Shown one piece after another: positions 1-11,601 of a stretch of 64,000 nucleotides of DNA. A program made the position numbers and the translations under genes. The notes below the pieces were generated by a model, which made no database searches, was not told where the DNA came from, and saw nothing but the letters and a program-made list of their open reading frames with translations. Origin of the DNA: Meandrina meandrites (Eukaryota > Cnidaria > Anthozoa > Scleractinia > Meandrinidae); the NCBI GenBank assembly GCA_963693305.1, contig OY855904.1, positions 11,765,996 through 11,829,995 of the forward strand. The letters run 5' to 3'. Numbering within the stretch: position 1 is the stretch's first letter; each line of letters starts with the position of its first letter.

Positions 1-3000
1 GGCACAGTCTCTGCCAGCAGGTAGCCTTCATTCTCTCCAGAAGCGTCTGACACCAGCAGTCTAAATAGAGTTCGCCCTGTGCCGCTACTCTCTGTGAAAA
101 TCAGCGGAGTGTGCTCCGGAACACTGAAGAACCCATTCCCCGTCATTACACGCTGTTAAACCAAATCAAAAAGTAACGTTGTTAACGCCGGCCTCAAGTA
201 AAATATTTCTAACTAGAGGAGCTGCAATCTCGTTCCCAGAAAATCTCTTCTTGGGGCGGGAACAAAGAGAGACCCTGGGAACGAGGTTAAAGGAAGAAGA
301 GAAATCAGTGGGTGTTTGTTTGTGAAGACTTCGAAAGACTTCCCAAACAATCAATCAATCAATCCACAAAGTACTTACAGATTCAATATTGAGATTGACT
401 TCACTGGCACTGGCATCTCCACTTTCTGCGGTAATAAAGAAGGTCTTACATTATTAACGCTTACGAAGCTTTAACAACGGCCGCCTTTGCCATTATCGTT
501 TTCAGTCATCTTATCTCAGCAAATGTTCGAGTTTTGGGAAAAAGCATTGGCCAAGTGGTCGGTGCGCTGGGCTGTGGATCGACCTACCTGTTCTCGGGCA
601 GGCTACTGTACCCTCACAATTTCTCTCTCTCCACCCAGGAGTATAATGGAAACCAGCAAATTGTTAGGAAAAAAATGAGGAGTGGGCGGGGGCTGCTGCG
701 ATGGACTATCCATTAGCAAAAAAATACTCTTAGCCATCTGACGCCTCGCGGTAATTATGCGTAGGATTCTCACAATTTTCAGTGGGATTTTAACACTAGT
801 TAACAATTATTGTGAAGTGGAGGTAAGTATCCAGCACTTTCACTGACACTGAGGTGAATAATTGTTTTAGGATATACCACATAGGTTGAGTAAATAGCGG
901 ACAAAAACATTACTTTCGGTACCCAAAGAGACAAGCGAAGCCATTTTGTTTCTCTTCGGCTGCTCGGAGGTGAATAGCACTTTGCTAATCACCTCCAAGT
1001 TAACCAATCAGCGCGCGCGGAAAGCACTATTCACTTGTGTGGTGTATACTTGTAAGTGATGCTAACCCACCTGGTGAATCAGCTCTTGGAAGGTCTTGAT
1101 CTGCATCGTCGACTGCTCCTGAGAAGGTCTCGGGCCAGTGTTCCAATATCGCTTGCAGTAGAAGTACACCGTAATTCACTGTAAAAGCCGAAACGGACAG
1201 AATACATTTAAACTCTTGTTGCTACAACATAAAATTTCCATAAAAAGCTTTCTACCTGTCCTCATAAATTCACTCCATTTGTAAAACCGCTAACCAAAGG
1301 GGTTTTCTTTCTATTTTAAAATCACTACAGTATAGACTTGGTGTTCAATTTACGACTAAGGATGTGCTTTGTGTTTTATATCGTTGTACATGTATGTAAA
1401 ACAAATAAAGGCTCATTGTTGTTGTTGTTTTGATTTCCTTCTCTTAGCCAAAAACTGAATCGTTTTTGAGCGTTAGTCCGTTGTCGGTGCAAATTAAGGG
1501 CGCTTTCCATTAGTCAGAACTGGCCGGCTGGTCCGGTGATTTTGAATGTGAAATGAGCCTTTTCTACAAGATTTTCCCACAAATCCACCATAACAACGTA
1601 TAATATATATTTATGGACTGATTTGACAGGACAAATCTGACTATCAACGGAATTCTGTTCCCGAATATACCGGTCTGGCCAGCCAGTTCTGACAAATGGG
1701 AAGCGCCCTGTTCAAGTTTTAATAATAAAGCAATAACACAACTCACCGTGTTTCACGTCCGTGGCATAAACTATAACAACATAAACAAAAATATATATAA
1801 AATAAAACATCATGTTAATCAGTAACTAAAACAGAAGTCACTGTGTTCGTGTATAAGAAAACACTTGTCAAATTCATTGACCATCGATACTGTACATACC
1901 TTTTCCATCCACAACTTTGGGTTCTAATCCTGGTACATCTGTTACAGAGATCCACGCTGCAAAACAGTCACTCTCCTCCAGATTTATGGTGAGCATCTGT
2001 AACAAGGACAGTGAAATGCAGCGTACATTGTACACATGCTAAGTAATCGTAAGTTTTTTTTCTGTTAAATAGGGCTGATCACTCTAGGCTTGCCACCCAA
2101 GAACAATACAACAATTCCTTTATTTTTCCTGTCTTCTCACTGACCAAAAAACATGGGTGCTTTCCATTTCCCCAGTCCGACCAGTCGAACAAACCGAGAT
2201 GAACTGCTGTAAAATGGAACGACATTTTTCCGATTAAACCGGGCCAACCAATCGGAATGGTCCTTTCCTTTTTGCATTCCGTTCCTCAGTACAACGCGTC
2301 TGTGAGAACTGACCAGTTCATGGAAATGGAACGGTAATTCCGGTCCGATCGAAGCGACCGGTCAAAGTGGTCCACCTCCAGAGGTGGACCTGAATATTCC
2401 AGTCGGAACGAACCGAAACGGACCTTTCCATTTAAATTCTGACCGAAATTTCCGAAATTGTGGGGTAAATGGAAAGCACCCCATATTTTCACTGAATATC
2501 AAATGAAAAATAGTCAATTTAAATTTGCTTTAATTTCTTTTTTAAGAAAACAATTTTCATTGACCATGACAGGACGTTTGTTTATTTTTAATCTTCACAT
2601 GCTCAAACATCTAGCATATGCCAGAGATGGTGATTGAAGGGAGGTTGACCTGTTTATCGCTCCCCTTTTCATTTCTAGAGTGGCTAATGACAAACAATGA
2701 AAAATCCTTACTGGATATCACTATAATTTCGAAGATGTTGCAGAAGACATAGTATGACAAAGCAGAGGCTAATTTGTGGCTTGTATCTGTGTGTTTGAGC
2801 AAGTAGTAATGGATTAACACTTACCCCAGTTTTGATGTCAACTGAAAACCAATTTGGTACATAAACCATCTGAGTTCTTTTCTTGATTTCTTCTTCATAA
2901 TCCACCACACCAAGCTCCTCTACCTTGCATGCCTGAAACAAGCAAAATTATGTTTTTACCTCATAAACAAACATAGCCGTAGTAAAAAGAAAATCTCCCT

Positions 3001-6000
3001 TTGCGTGCTTAATTCCTTTCCTTCGCAGGCGTTGTTTGGGCTTGTCACGCAACACACCCTGCAGGGAGTGTTGTGTGACAAGCTCAAACAACTGCTGAGA
3101 AGGAGTCCACAGAGATGCATCATGCGACCAATCCAAATTTTCAAGTTGAATCTCAGGTGTCTCTTGAGTAGTAGACTGTGAATGCAAAAATATTTCCAGC
3201 TGTCACTTGTCTCTGCCGAAAAGCACAGAGACAAGCGACAGCCAAAAATACGTCTGTGTTCACAGGCTACTCACATGAGTAGGGGAAGAATGAAGCATGC
3301 AAAGAAAAACGCCTATGCTGTTCACAGCCCTCTAGTTTCTTGTTTTTTCTTCCATAGTTGAATGGGGAAGAGAATCAAGAGATAACTGGATGCCAAAGCA
3401 AAACAAGAGATACACGGGGGTAAGTTCTTTTGCTTACTTCGCTTGCCCAATGCTCCTGCCCCTCTCAAGTTTTTTTTGCATTGTTTTGCCTGTTTACTCA
3501 TGCTAATGAAACATTCCACACAATGTTGCTGACCGGAAAATAAAATTGTACAATAAATGTGTAAAAGACTAGTACACTGTAAATGAATACCGTTACCTTT
3601 AAAATATCCCAGACAGTGACCCTGTCTTCAGAGTCTTTTGTTATAACATGTCTCCTGTCTCTCAAAACATGGAATTTCCGTATGCTAGGAGCCCCTATAA
3701 CAAAGTATTATACAAAATTAAGGCATTTTTTCATGCTTGAGTTTTCACTTATCAGTTAAGAAAGTTCTGCAGCTAGCTGGCTGTAGTTGATCTACTCTTG
3801 CATGAAGAGTTTTTGCAGGGCTTGAAAAAACTTGAATTCCAGCTTACCCTTTGGTAGCTTGCAAACACAGATGTAGCGGGTAATACATCTTTGGACAAGC
3901 AACTCTCAAAGAAATTTTGATTGCGTGTAAGAGCGAGTTGCAATAAATTATTGTGAGTCGCCACATACTCAACCAATCTGGAGTAAACCCCAAACCAATT
4001 GTTGGTTTGGCCTTACTTCTGATTGGTCAAGCACAAGTTTTTCAAACCAATCACAAAGCATAATAATGTAAAACAAAAGCAAATGTGAATTACTTTTATT
4101 AGACACTCAGGTGAAAATCTGTCTAAACCAAACATTTAATCATAAAATTGGCTTGCTCTGTTCATGTGTATTGTTTTGAACAGCCTCTCTTAAACTACCT
4201 GGCCCTATCCCCCACCTGGGGGCAAGGAACTAAGAAGAGAAGCTCTTAAACTACAGTACCTGGTAATGTTTTTCTTGGTGACAAACATGATGGCTGGGGA
4301 TCAGTATCACCAATATCCATGTTATCATTATCATTCATATATGGGATCTTGATCGGCTGCAAAACATTCAAAAGGAATAAGACCCCATACTGTAGCTTAG
4401 GGACTTTAGAAGGTTGTTGTTAAATTCAAATTAGTTTGCAGACAAAGCAATATTCAATACCTTGTACTACTTGTGAATGTATCTGTTAATTACATACATG
4501 TATTATAACAGAGATCAGAGCAGTACAGTTGTAACAGTTTGCTTAATATCCTTACCCAATTATTTATTGTAGAATTCGTTGTAGCAACCCAAAGAGAATG
4601 GGGATCGTGGCATAACTCTAACTGAAATGAAACAAATACCAACATCAAGTTAACATCAGCCAACAGGTAATAACATGAATGTAAAACGACATTTCAAATT
4701 TTATCATGTACATTTTATGAGTTTACTTTCCAAACCTAGTAATTTATCAAAGCAAAGTTTAATGCAACTCAATTTAATGATTCATAAAAGAACAAGAGTG
4801 AACATTACAATTGATGAAAGATCAATAATAAATTGTTTCTTTTTTGACAGATCAATTACTCTCATTGACTCAGTCTTGTGCAACTTTGTCTACACTTGAA
4901 CACACTCAAGTTTTTATAAAAATCAACTCGTGATTTGGCTTGTATTACAGCCATTGACATTCATCCTTGCATCCTCTAAGTTTTTTTAACTAGGTGAGGC
5001 CCTGATTGAAATCCTATTGATCAATGTCCTGTAGGATCCCTTAGGATCTCAAACAGAAGTAGGATCTTTAAATTAGGATGGCAAGAGAAAACGTGAGGTC
5101 TGCATGCAAGCCTAGTGGCCCATCAGGCCAGAGCTTATCCTGGTTTCTGCAGCAGAAGTATTTCTATTTCCCCCTGGATGGGATGCTAGTCCAATATCAG
5201 GGTAACCCCCTCCCCCAACCCACCCCACCCCAAAGGAAGACAAAATTAAACATAGCTGACTAGAAATGTTTTTAAAGAAATAGATGCTGGTAACAAATCA
5301 TACACATAGCTGTACTATGTGTCATTAAAATGGTTTACATGATATCGCTACTTTTCTTAAATTTTCTGAAAATCACTAAATTACATGTAAATTAAAAAAT
5401 ATGTTAAATAGTGGCTAAATCTTGCTCAGACAAATTGCTAAAATTAGTGGCTGCTAACAATAGTAACCTTAAGGTACTTCTGGCTACATGTAACTCTTGT
5501 CTCACATCAATTCCTGTTCTAATTTGATCCACTACTGTTAATGATACTTACATTTAAAACTGGTGCATCCTCTACAAACAGAAGAGTGGAAGAATTGTCC
5601 ATGCTCATGTCAGTCCACATGACGTGTTTGTCTCGACCACTTGAATAGAATCCAGTAAAGTTGTCATTAGCACACAATGCCCACACACCTTCCCCATGAA
5701 TTCTGTATGTGGTGATGCATCTCTGTTGGCCTAAAGACCAGAGGCGCACTGTTCCATCTGAGCTTCCAGACAGACACTAAGATATCAAAATTTTAATATA
5801 TATTCAAAAAATTAATATCAAAAGGAATAAAACCTAAGTATGTTGTTGCAATCTAATAAATTTTGTAGCATATATATTTTTGATCCCCAATGATGGTGAT
5901 CAGGAAAAGGGAACAGAACTACCCAGGAATACATGCTATGAACATTGTCAGTGAGAGAGGGTATGTTGTGTTTCATTTTATCCTTGGCCCAAATTTTACT

Positions 6001-9000
6001 TAACTTTGTTTTAAACTCATTTTTACACATTACCATCACCAAAAAAAAGGAAAATAAAATTTGAACTGGAAGAATGAAATTGAACCACAACAAGTGTTCT
6101 GCAGGCCAAGTAATGGATAAAAGGATAAAAGAACATTACATGTATAAATATTATAACTGTTTTTGTTTTCGCCATCTTAAAGTTTTGCAGATAAACCCCA
6201 TGTTGTTGTTTTCTTGAAGCTTTCAGTCAGCCGAAAGCGAAAGTTTGTAAGAGATTTGACGCCAAAATTAAAAGCAGAGTTTGCCAATAACAGAGACAAA
6301 GTACCGGTAAAGATAGTAAAAAATTGCAGATAATTCATTTCAAAGTGATTTCAATTGACTTCAGGCTGAAGCAAGTAGAGTGAAGAATCTACTCATTATA
6401 GACTCACCTGAGTTCCTTCAGAATTGATTACAATTGATTTCACATTGTCTACGTGGCCTTTAAGTTTCATGACTTTGGAACATGTTCGAGGATCCCACAC
6501 CCTTAAAATCTAACAAAACACAAAAAAGGTTTAGTACTGAATAATAAAAGGCTGATCATGTTGATGGTCCTTACATGCACGTTACTAAACTTATTTCACA
6601 GTAGCAAGTCACAGATAAGCTAAGAAGCCAAAAATGCAAGTTTAATTGTGTGTCTTGTAATACATAAATAAAAAAAAAACAAAACAAGCCCTAATGGGGG
6701 CTGATAATCAGATATTAAGTTATTTTATTTATATTTCTTTAAAAGCTATAACTAAATGTCAGACCATAGGCTTATATCGAGGATGGCTTTTTTTTGGAAG
6801 GATGTTTGCATCTCAGATATGGAGGCTTATTTTGTGTACATGTGTGAGGGTGGGGGGGGGGGGGTGTGCTTATATCTGGAATTTTACAGTAAATGCATGT
6901 TTGTAGTTTACCTTCTCAGTTGAGCCAGAGACAAGCGCAGTACCCATGCTGTTCAAAGCCAAACTGTAGATGGAATCTTTTTGACCATTCAGTGATGAAG
7001 CTGATACAAAGGAAAACCAGTAAACATCAATAAGCAAACCACTTCTCTGATAATGACTTGCATGCAAATGCATAACAATTTAACAAAATTGGTTCAGTCT
7101 CCTTCCAAAAGATGCAGCAGATGCCCTGCCCTTTGTCAATCATCATCATCATCACTATTAAGCTTAGAAAAAAGAATGCTTCAAGGGCTTGAATGCTTGG
7201 GCAATATGTGATAAAATCTTCATGTTGCTCCATGAGGGATGTGCCCCATGCATGTGGAATTGTTTGTAAACTTTAAATAAACTTTAAGGCAAAATGATAA
7301 ATCATACAACTTTTCACTTCATTTGTAACATGACTTTCATTCAAGTTGTTAATACATCAGACACATACACCAATAGCAGCCCTGACAAACACATTGCTAG
7401 ACTGCTTGCAGTCTGTTTTTCTCTTGAAATTCATAAAGGGAATGCTGTAAACTAAAGTTTAAGACGTGTGAGGGGGGATTGAGGCGAGACAAGAGCGTGA
7501 GAGGAAAAATAGACTGCGGATGCTTTTTTTGAGGATATCTGTCAGCCTAGCAACAGAGAAGCTCATTGGCCAATGTGCGTAATCTTAAGTTGTGCCTGCA
7601 CAATGGCATCATGGATCTTATGTGTTTGCGTCAATACGTCAACGCAGTGTTTTGTTTCAGAAAGTTCCTTTAAATGAACTTGAAACTTCATCCAATACAA
7701 CCAAGCACCTCTTTTAACGTCTTGTTATTAGTCTTGTCATAGAGTAGTATTGTTTTAATGGATTGAAGCAAAGTTTATAACGAGCTAAAGCAGCACGCGT
7801 GCAAATAAAACGGCAGTTGATCACAAGATCCTTGATGCCATTCTGTGTGCACAATTTATATTGACCAATCAGCTTCTCCATTGCTGGGCTGACGGGCATA
7901 TCCTCAAAAATTACAATTTCTCGCCCCCCCCCCCCCCCCCCCAAGCTCCTCCCGTCCATACCACCAGGTGGTTCATCCAGTTCCCGATTTAAAACTGCTC
8001 CTCCAACCCTTAGAGAGAAGACCAACTACAAGCACTCTAACACACTTCATGAACTAAGATGCTCCTGGGTTCAAATCATTTACTATGAACCATTGTTTTA
8101 CTGATGCAACCCTCCAAGTTAAGACTATTTTAGTCGCCATTGTTACTAACATTTTGGAGGTGGCGACTAAAGCATGACCTTAATAATTAAGCTCATGCTT
8201 TTATTTAGCAACTACAATTTTTCACTGGCAACCACGGAAAAATAAACTTGGAGGGTTGTGATGTTAATATTAATATCATGTGTGTTGACTACGTACAGGG
8301 TTCCCGAAGGTCATTCTGTTGTTTGCTGAAACATCTTCCCCTTGTGCGATTACTTTGACATCTATGCCAAATATCTAGTTTTTTTATGGCCAGGCAACCA
8401 AAAACCAGTACAATAATAATTGGTATTTAAAGGAGCAGTGTAATAATTACTGAAAGAAGCCATTATTACATTGCAGACAATCCTAGAGTTCATCATTCAC
8501 TGTTACTTTTGTCAATGTCTGTAAATTTAATATACTGGGAGGTGAGAAAGCAATGTTCTCTACAACACAAAGAAAAGTATTCAATGACTTTTTGCAATAA
8601 GGAGCAGACCACTGTACACTCATGAAACTACATTAATTTTATTATACATTTGGTGAAATATGAATCACAAACTGTTTGTAACATAATTTCTAACATTCTG
8701 ACAAAATGACACTTGTTCCCTGAAATGGATAATTCCACTGCAGTGTTTTGAACAAGCATAGCAACAACACTAACAATAAATAAAACATAATGTTAAAGAA
8801 AGATGAATTTTAAAAAAAATTCATTTATCTCTTGTTGGATCCGAATCGCTTTGAAGTATTGATCGTGTCATTTTGGCTGCTAAACTGCTAGTCTTTCATC
8901 AGGTAATGAAGCATAATGGAGACTAGCTACATATATTGTAGTCAAAAGGTCACTGTCAACACCTCAAAGCCATTCCATCCTAAGAAAAATGTAGAATAAA

Positions 9001-11240
9001 CATTCATCTTTCTATCTTACACCATGATGAACAATAACCACATGGGAACTGTATGTTTCTAGTGAGTAACAAAATGGGACCTACCAAGCCAATAAAGAGT
9101 GCAGCATCCTGGAACTGATTCAATGTAACACTAGTAGAGCTATGTATAAACGAATGACATAACATGCACATACTTGTGACTGTGTTGTTTGTGGCGGTAA
9201 GAGCTGTTAACGTGTTGACGTCCCAGAGAAAAATCTGTCTGTCAAGTCCTCCAGAAGCCACTAGTTCTCTGTGGCTAGCATAAGCCAATGCCTTTACGTA
9301 GTCCTTATGGGTGCGCAGGGTCGACATGCAGAAGCTCCGCCCTGAATCCCACACTTTGACGGTTGTATCAGATGATGCAGACAATACTGACAAAACAATT
9401 GATTTTAATAACGTTAGCATTTAGAACGGCATTTAGACATTGATACACTGATACTTTGTGTCCCTCCTCTACCCCTAATCAATGTTGTCTGAATTTCAGA
9501 TTTCAAGATTGCATTCAAGTTACCTGTAAGCAAAAACTTTGAAAGAGAAGGGGGTTTAGGAAAAAAATTATTTATTTATGTTTTCAAAACGGGCATATTG
9601 TTGAAGAAAAAATACCATTTCTGAGAGAGTGTCCCAAAAATTTCAATCATCATGTCATATTTGGGCATCAATGATTTTTTTAACATTTACTCAATAAAAT
9701 ATGAAACAAAAATATTTTATGATATTTTTATCATTAAAAATGAGCAAATCAGCTTTTAAAATCATATAGAAGCCATGTAAATTTACATTATTGTTAACTT
9801 CAGTAATAATTCCCTTACTTGTTCGACCATTGCAGCAAAGAACTATATCATTGACCCAGTCTGTATGGTGCTCTAAAGATGCAATGTAGCAGTCCTGAAA
9901 CCAGAAGGTAGCAACAAATTTGTGTAAATACAGCTATATGTAAAGCCTAGTTCTCATATGTCGCCCAACATAGCCGCCAGTACAGCGCTCCGGAAAACCT
10001 GCCTAGGTTTCTGCTAATTTGAACTCAAGTCAACTTCACAAGCATGCCAGACCTTGAATGATCTTTGTGGCCAGCGGCATATGTTCTCATATGTGGGAAC
10101 AGTATCCCAGGCGGTACCGATGGCTGTGTCATGGGTAGGTCGGCAGCATATGAAAATACGTGCAGTGAAGGTTAGAATATCATATGAAACCACACTTCTC
10201 AAAATGAAACTAATTAAATGCCCATCTGATTCCTTACATGGCACCAAAACATTGTAAATTTTGCGACCTGACCACAAACGTTTCATTGGTTAAAAGTGAT
10301 GCATAACCCAAGGCTGCTGCCTAACGGGCGCCCGGTAGCCTGGGGCGCCTAAGTGACGGTGCCTGGTGGCTGCCACTCTCAGGGTTGCCATGGATACCTT
10401 TGCGTTTGCAAGTAGCACACCTAAGGCACCTTCCCCAAGCTCATCTATTGGTGATGAGTTTAACTATACTTAAAAAGGCTAATATTATTTATCACATAGG
10501 TAAGTTTGATAAATAAATTATGTTCACAAGGGGATCAAACAACACCAACATAAACAAAGAAATTTGCCCTATACCTCAGATGGCCTCATAACTGATAAGC
10601 AAATAAACTGAGAAACAGACTCCTACTCACATACGAATCACAGGCCAGTCATTTGGCATGGGATACCAAAAACAGCCATGTACATACATCCCCATGTACT
10701 CAGTGAATTGATCGTTCTTATTCCAAAATTTAACCTCGATTTTACCCTGTACGAATGGCTACACCAAGGTAGTACAAGATAAAAGAGGCAGCTTTGACCA
10801 TCTACATGCTACAATTTACATGTCTAAGTTAAGGCTAAACTATGTAAGCTTAAGTTATCAGCTTACATGTACAATGGGAATGAGCGACTTTTTCAAAGGA
10901 AAACGAAACAAAAGACTTGTCAACCTCACAACAAACATTGTAAGTTTACTGAAGTTGAAAGCCGCGGCTTTTTACGAACTAAGCCTAAGTGTTATTATTA
11001 TTCAATAAAAATCCACACCTTGTCAACATTTGTATTCCAACAGCGAATGATCGAGTCTCGTCCTGCAGAATACAACCGACCTGTATTTTGGTCTAGTTGA
11101 AGTGCGTTCACCCCTGATCTGTGAAGAGGTTCTTCCTCGTCCCTTATCACAAACGATATGGTGACTTTTCTTCTCGGCATGGCGTGATTGTGAGGATGAC
11201 CATGCGAGTGGCCAGAGGACGGTCGAATACCGGCCGCCAT
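1..11240 (-). CDS. WDR48: WDR48/UAF1, WD-repeat deubiquitinase cofactor (5' 14 exons; 3' end off window)
   Basis: Fourteen coding exons reconstruct in one frame with GT-AG introns: 11240-11019, 9894-9819, 9386-9174, 7000-6912, 6509-6408, 5776-5552, 4621-4556, 4356-4260, 3694-3597, 2932-2825, 1996-1900, 1178-1071, 425-379 and 152-1 (continuing left). Together they give about 566 residues; the human protein is 677, so roughly the last 110 (the SUMO-like end) lie outside. Seen: [20 protein letters not shown] start, [81 protein letters not shown] and GRTLFRLL blocks, all typical of WDR48. Known role of the family: an N-terminal WD beta-propeller that binds and activates USP1, USP12 and USP46 in DNA-damage and ubiquitin signalling. 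The start ATG (11240-11238) was chosen because it opens MAAG and matches the short basic N-terminus of orthologues. The linker between exons 7 and 8 is shorter and more acidic than in vertebrates. Introns carry several MITEs. It is divergent from ARSB-A1. Confidence 0.93.
800..1052. repeat. Dispersed coral-type repeat beside WDR48 exon 12
   Basis: This intronic stretch starts with AACAATTATTGTGAAGTGG and holds a nearby inverted match, GAGGTGAATAATTGT (870 region), plus a second CACCTCC/CATTTTG segment. The core TTGTGAAGTGGAGGTAA recurs at about 52007. It looks like a non-autonomous interspersed element; family not determined. Confidence 0.4.
1498..1708. mobile_element. MITE with GGGCGCTTTCCATT terminal inverted repeats
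   Basis: Left end GGGCGCTTTCCATTAGTCAG and right end CTGACAAATGGGAAGCGCCC are inverted copies over about 28 bp with few mismatches, extending inward through AACTGGCC. No coding capacity. Lies in the WDR48 intron between exons 11 and 12. No clear target-site duplication was found. Confidence 0.7.
2155..2481. mobile_element. MITE, GGGTGCTTTCCATTT termini, CAT target duplication
   Basis: Left end GGGTGCTTTCCATTT and right end AAATGGAAAGCACCC are perfect inverted repeats. CAT flanks both sides (2152-2154 and 2482-2484). The interior is rich in GACCGG/CCGGTC-type motifs. Intronic in WDR48 between exons 10 and 11; related in its ends to the element at 1498-1708. Confidence 0.72.
5098..5215 (+). 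repeat. Short interspersed repeat fragment (GGATGGGATGCTAG family)
   Basis: Contains GGCCCATCAGGCC, GAGCTTATCC and CCTGGATGGGATGCTAG in order. The same blocks recur at the right edge of the window (63861-63980), there ending GCAGGGTTACCCCC. Two unlinked copies show a dispersed SINE-like family. Intronic in WDR48. Confidence 0.6.
6852..6864. repeat. Poly-G run (13 G)
   Basis: Uninterrupted G tract on the plus strand just 3' of WDR48 exon 4. It is one of several G/C homopolymers in the window (others at 7924-7942, 15139-15162, 54578-54593, 61365-61387). Confidence 0.8.
7476..7945. mobile_element. Fold-back element with arms of about 90 bp
   Basis: The left arm (about 7530-7622: GAGGATATCTGTCAGCC...GCATCATGGATCTTA) is an imperfect inverted copy of the right arm (about 7828-7912: AAGATCCTTGATGCC...GGGCATATCCTC). 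Outer ends are G-rich on the left and a 19-C run on the right (7924-7942). Non-coding; sits in the WDR48 intron between exons 3 and 4. Confidence 0.6.
8107..8258. mobile_element. 152-bp MITE with TGATG target duplication
   Basis: Ends CAACCCTCCAAGTT and AACTTGGAGGGTTG are perfect inverted repeats. TGATG occurs immediately outside both ends (8102-8106 and 8259-8263). No ORF. Located in the WDR48 intron between exons 3 and 4. Confidence 0.75.
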
Positions 11241-11601
11241 CTTGCATCTCTTCCCGTCACAACTTTCGTTACCAGATCTACTCGTAAGTTTCGCGCGCCG
11301 CACACCGATCATTGCGTGACGAAAACGAAAGCAAAACAAAAGAAGAAAGAGAGTCATATGATGCTGTTTTCCAAAAGGTAAATTCTTTTATAGCAGTGAA
11401 ACCAAAGATAAAAAACAATCTCCGCTTTTGTTTTGATGTAAGTCATATGATGCTATTTTCCAAAAGGTCAATTTTTAGCAGTGAAACTAAAAAAAAACAA
11501 TCGCCGCTTTTGTTTTGATGTAAGCCAGATGACTATCATGTGATGTGAACTAAAGCGTTACATCCCAGTTGTAGCTAACACGCAATTCAGTCGTAGGGAA
11601 A
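11241..11601. promoter_or_regulatory. Shared upstream region between WDR48 and ARSB-A1
   Basis: The WDR48 start (11240, minus) and the ARSB-A1 start (11602, plus) are head to head with 361 bp between them, so any promoters overlap or are bidirectional. The right half holds two tandem 89-bp units. The ARSB-proximal part (GTAAGCCAGATGA through the ATG) is repeated upstream of ARSB-A2 at 23885-24044, marking it as part of the duplicated gene unit. No TATA box is obvious. Confidence 0.55.
11353..11527 (+). repeat. Two tandem 89-bp units upstream of ARSB-A1
   Basis: Unit 1 starts GTCATATGATGCTGTTTTCC at 11353; unit 2 starts GTCATATGATGCTATTTTCC at 11442. Each contains CCAAAAGGT, TAGCAGTGAAAC and CGCTTTTGTTTTGATGTAAG. 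The ARSB-A2 upstream region has only one such unit (about 23885-23972), so the doubling happened in, or was lost from, one copy. Confidence 0.85.

Noticed and set aside
10054..10286. Overlapping plus and minus ORFs of 67-90 codons
   Set aside because: No domain, no splice context; lies within WDR48 intron 1 and contains CATATG-rich inverted motifs typical of repeats.
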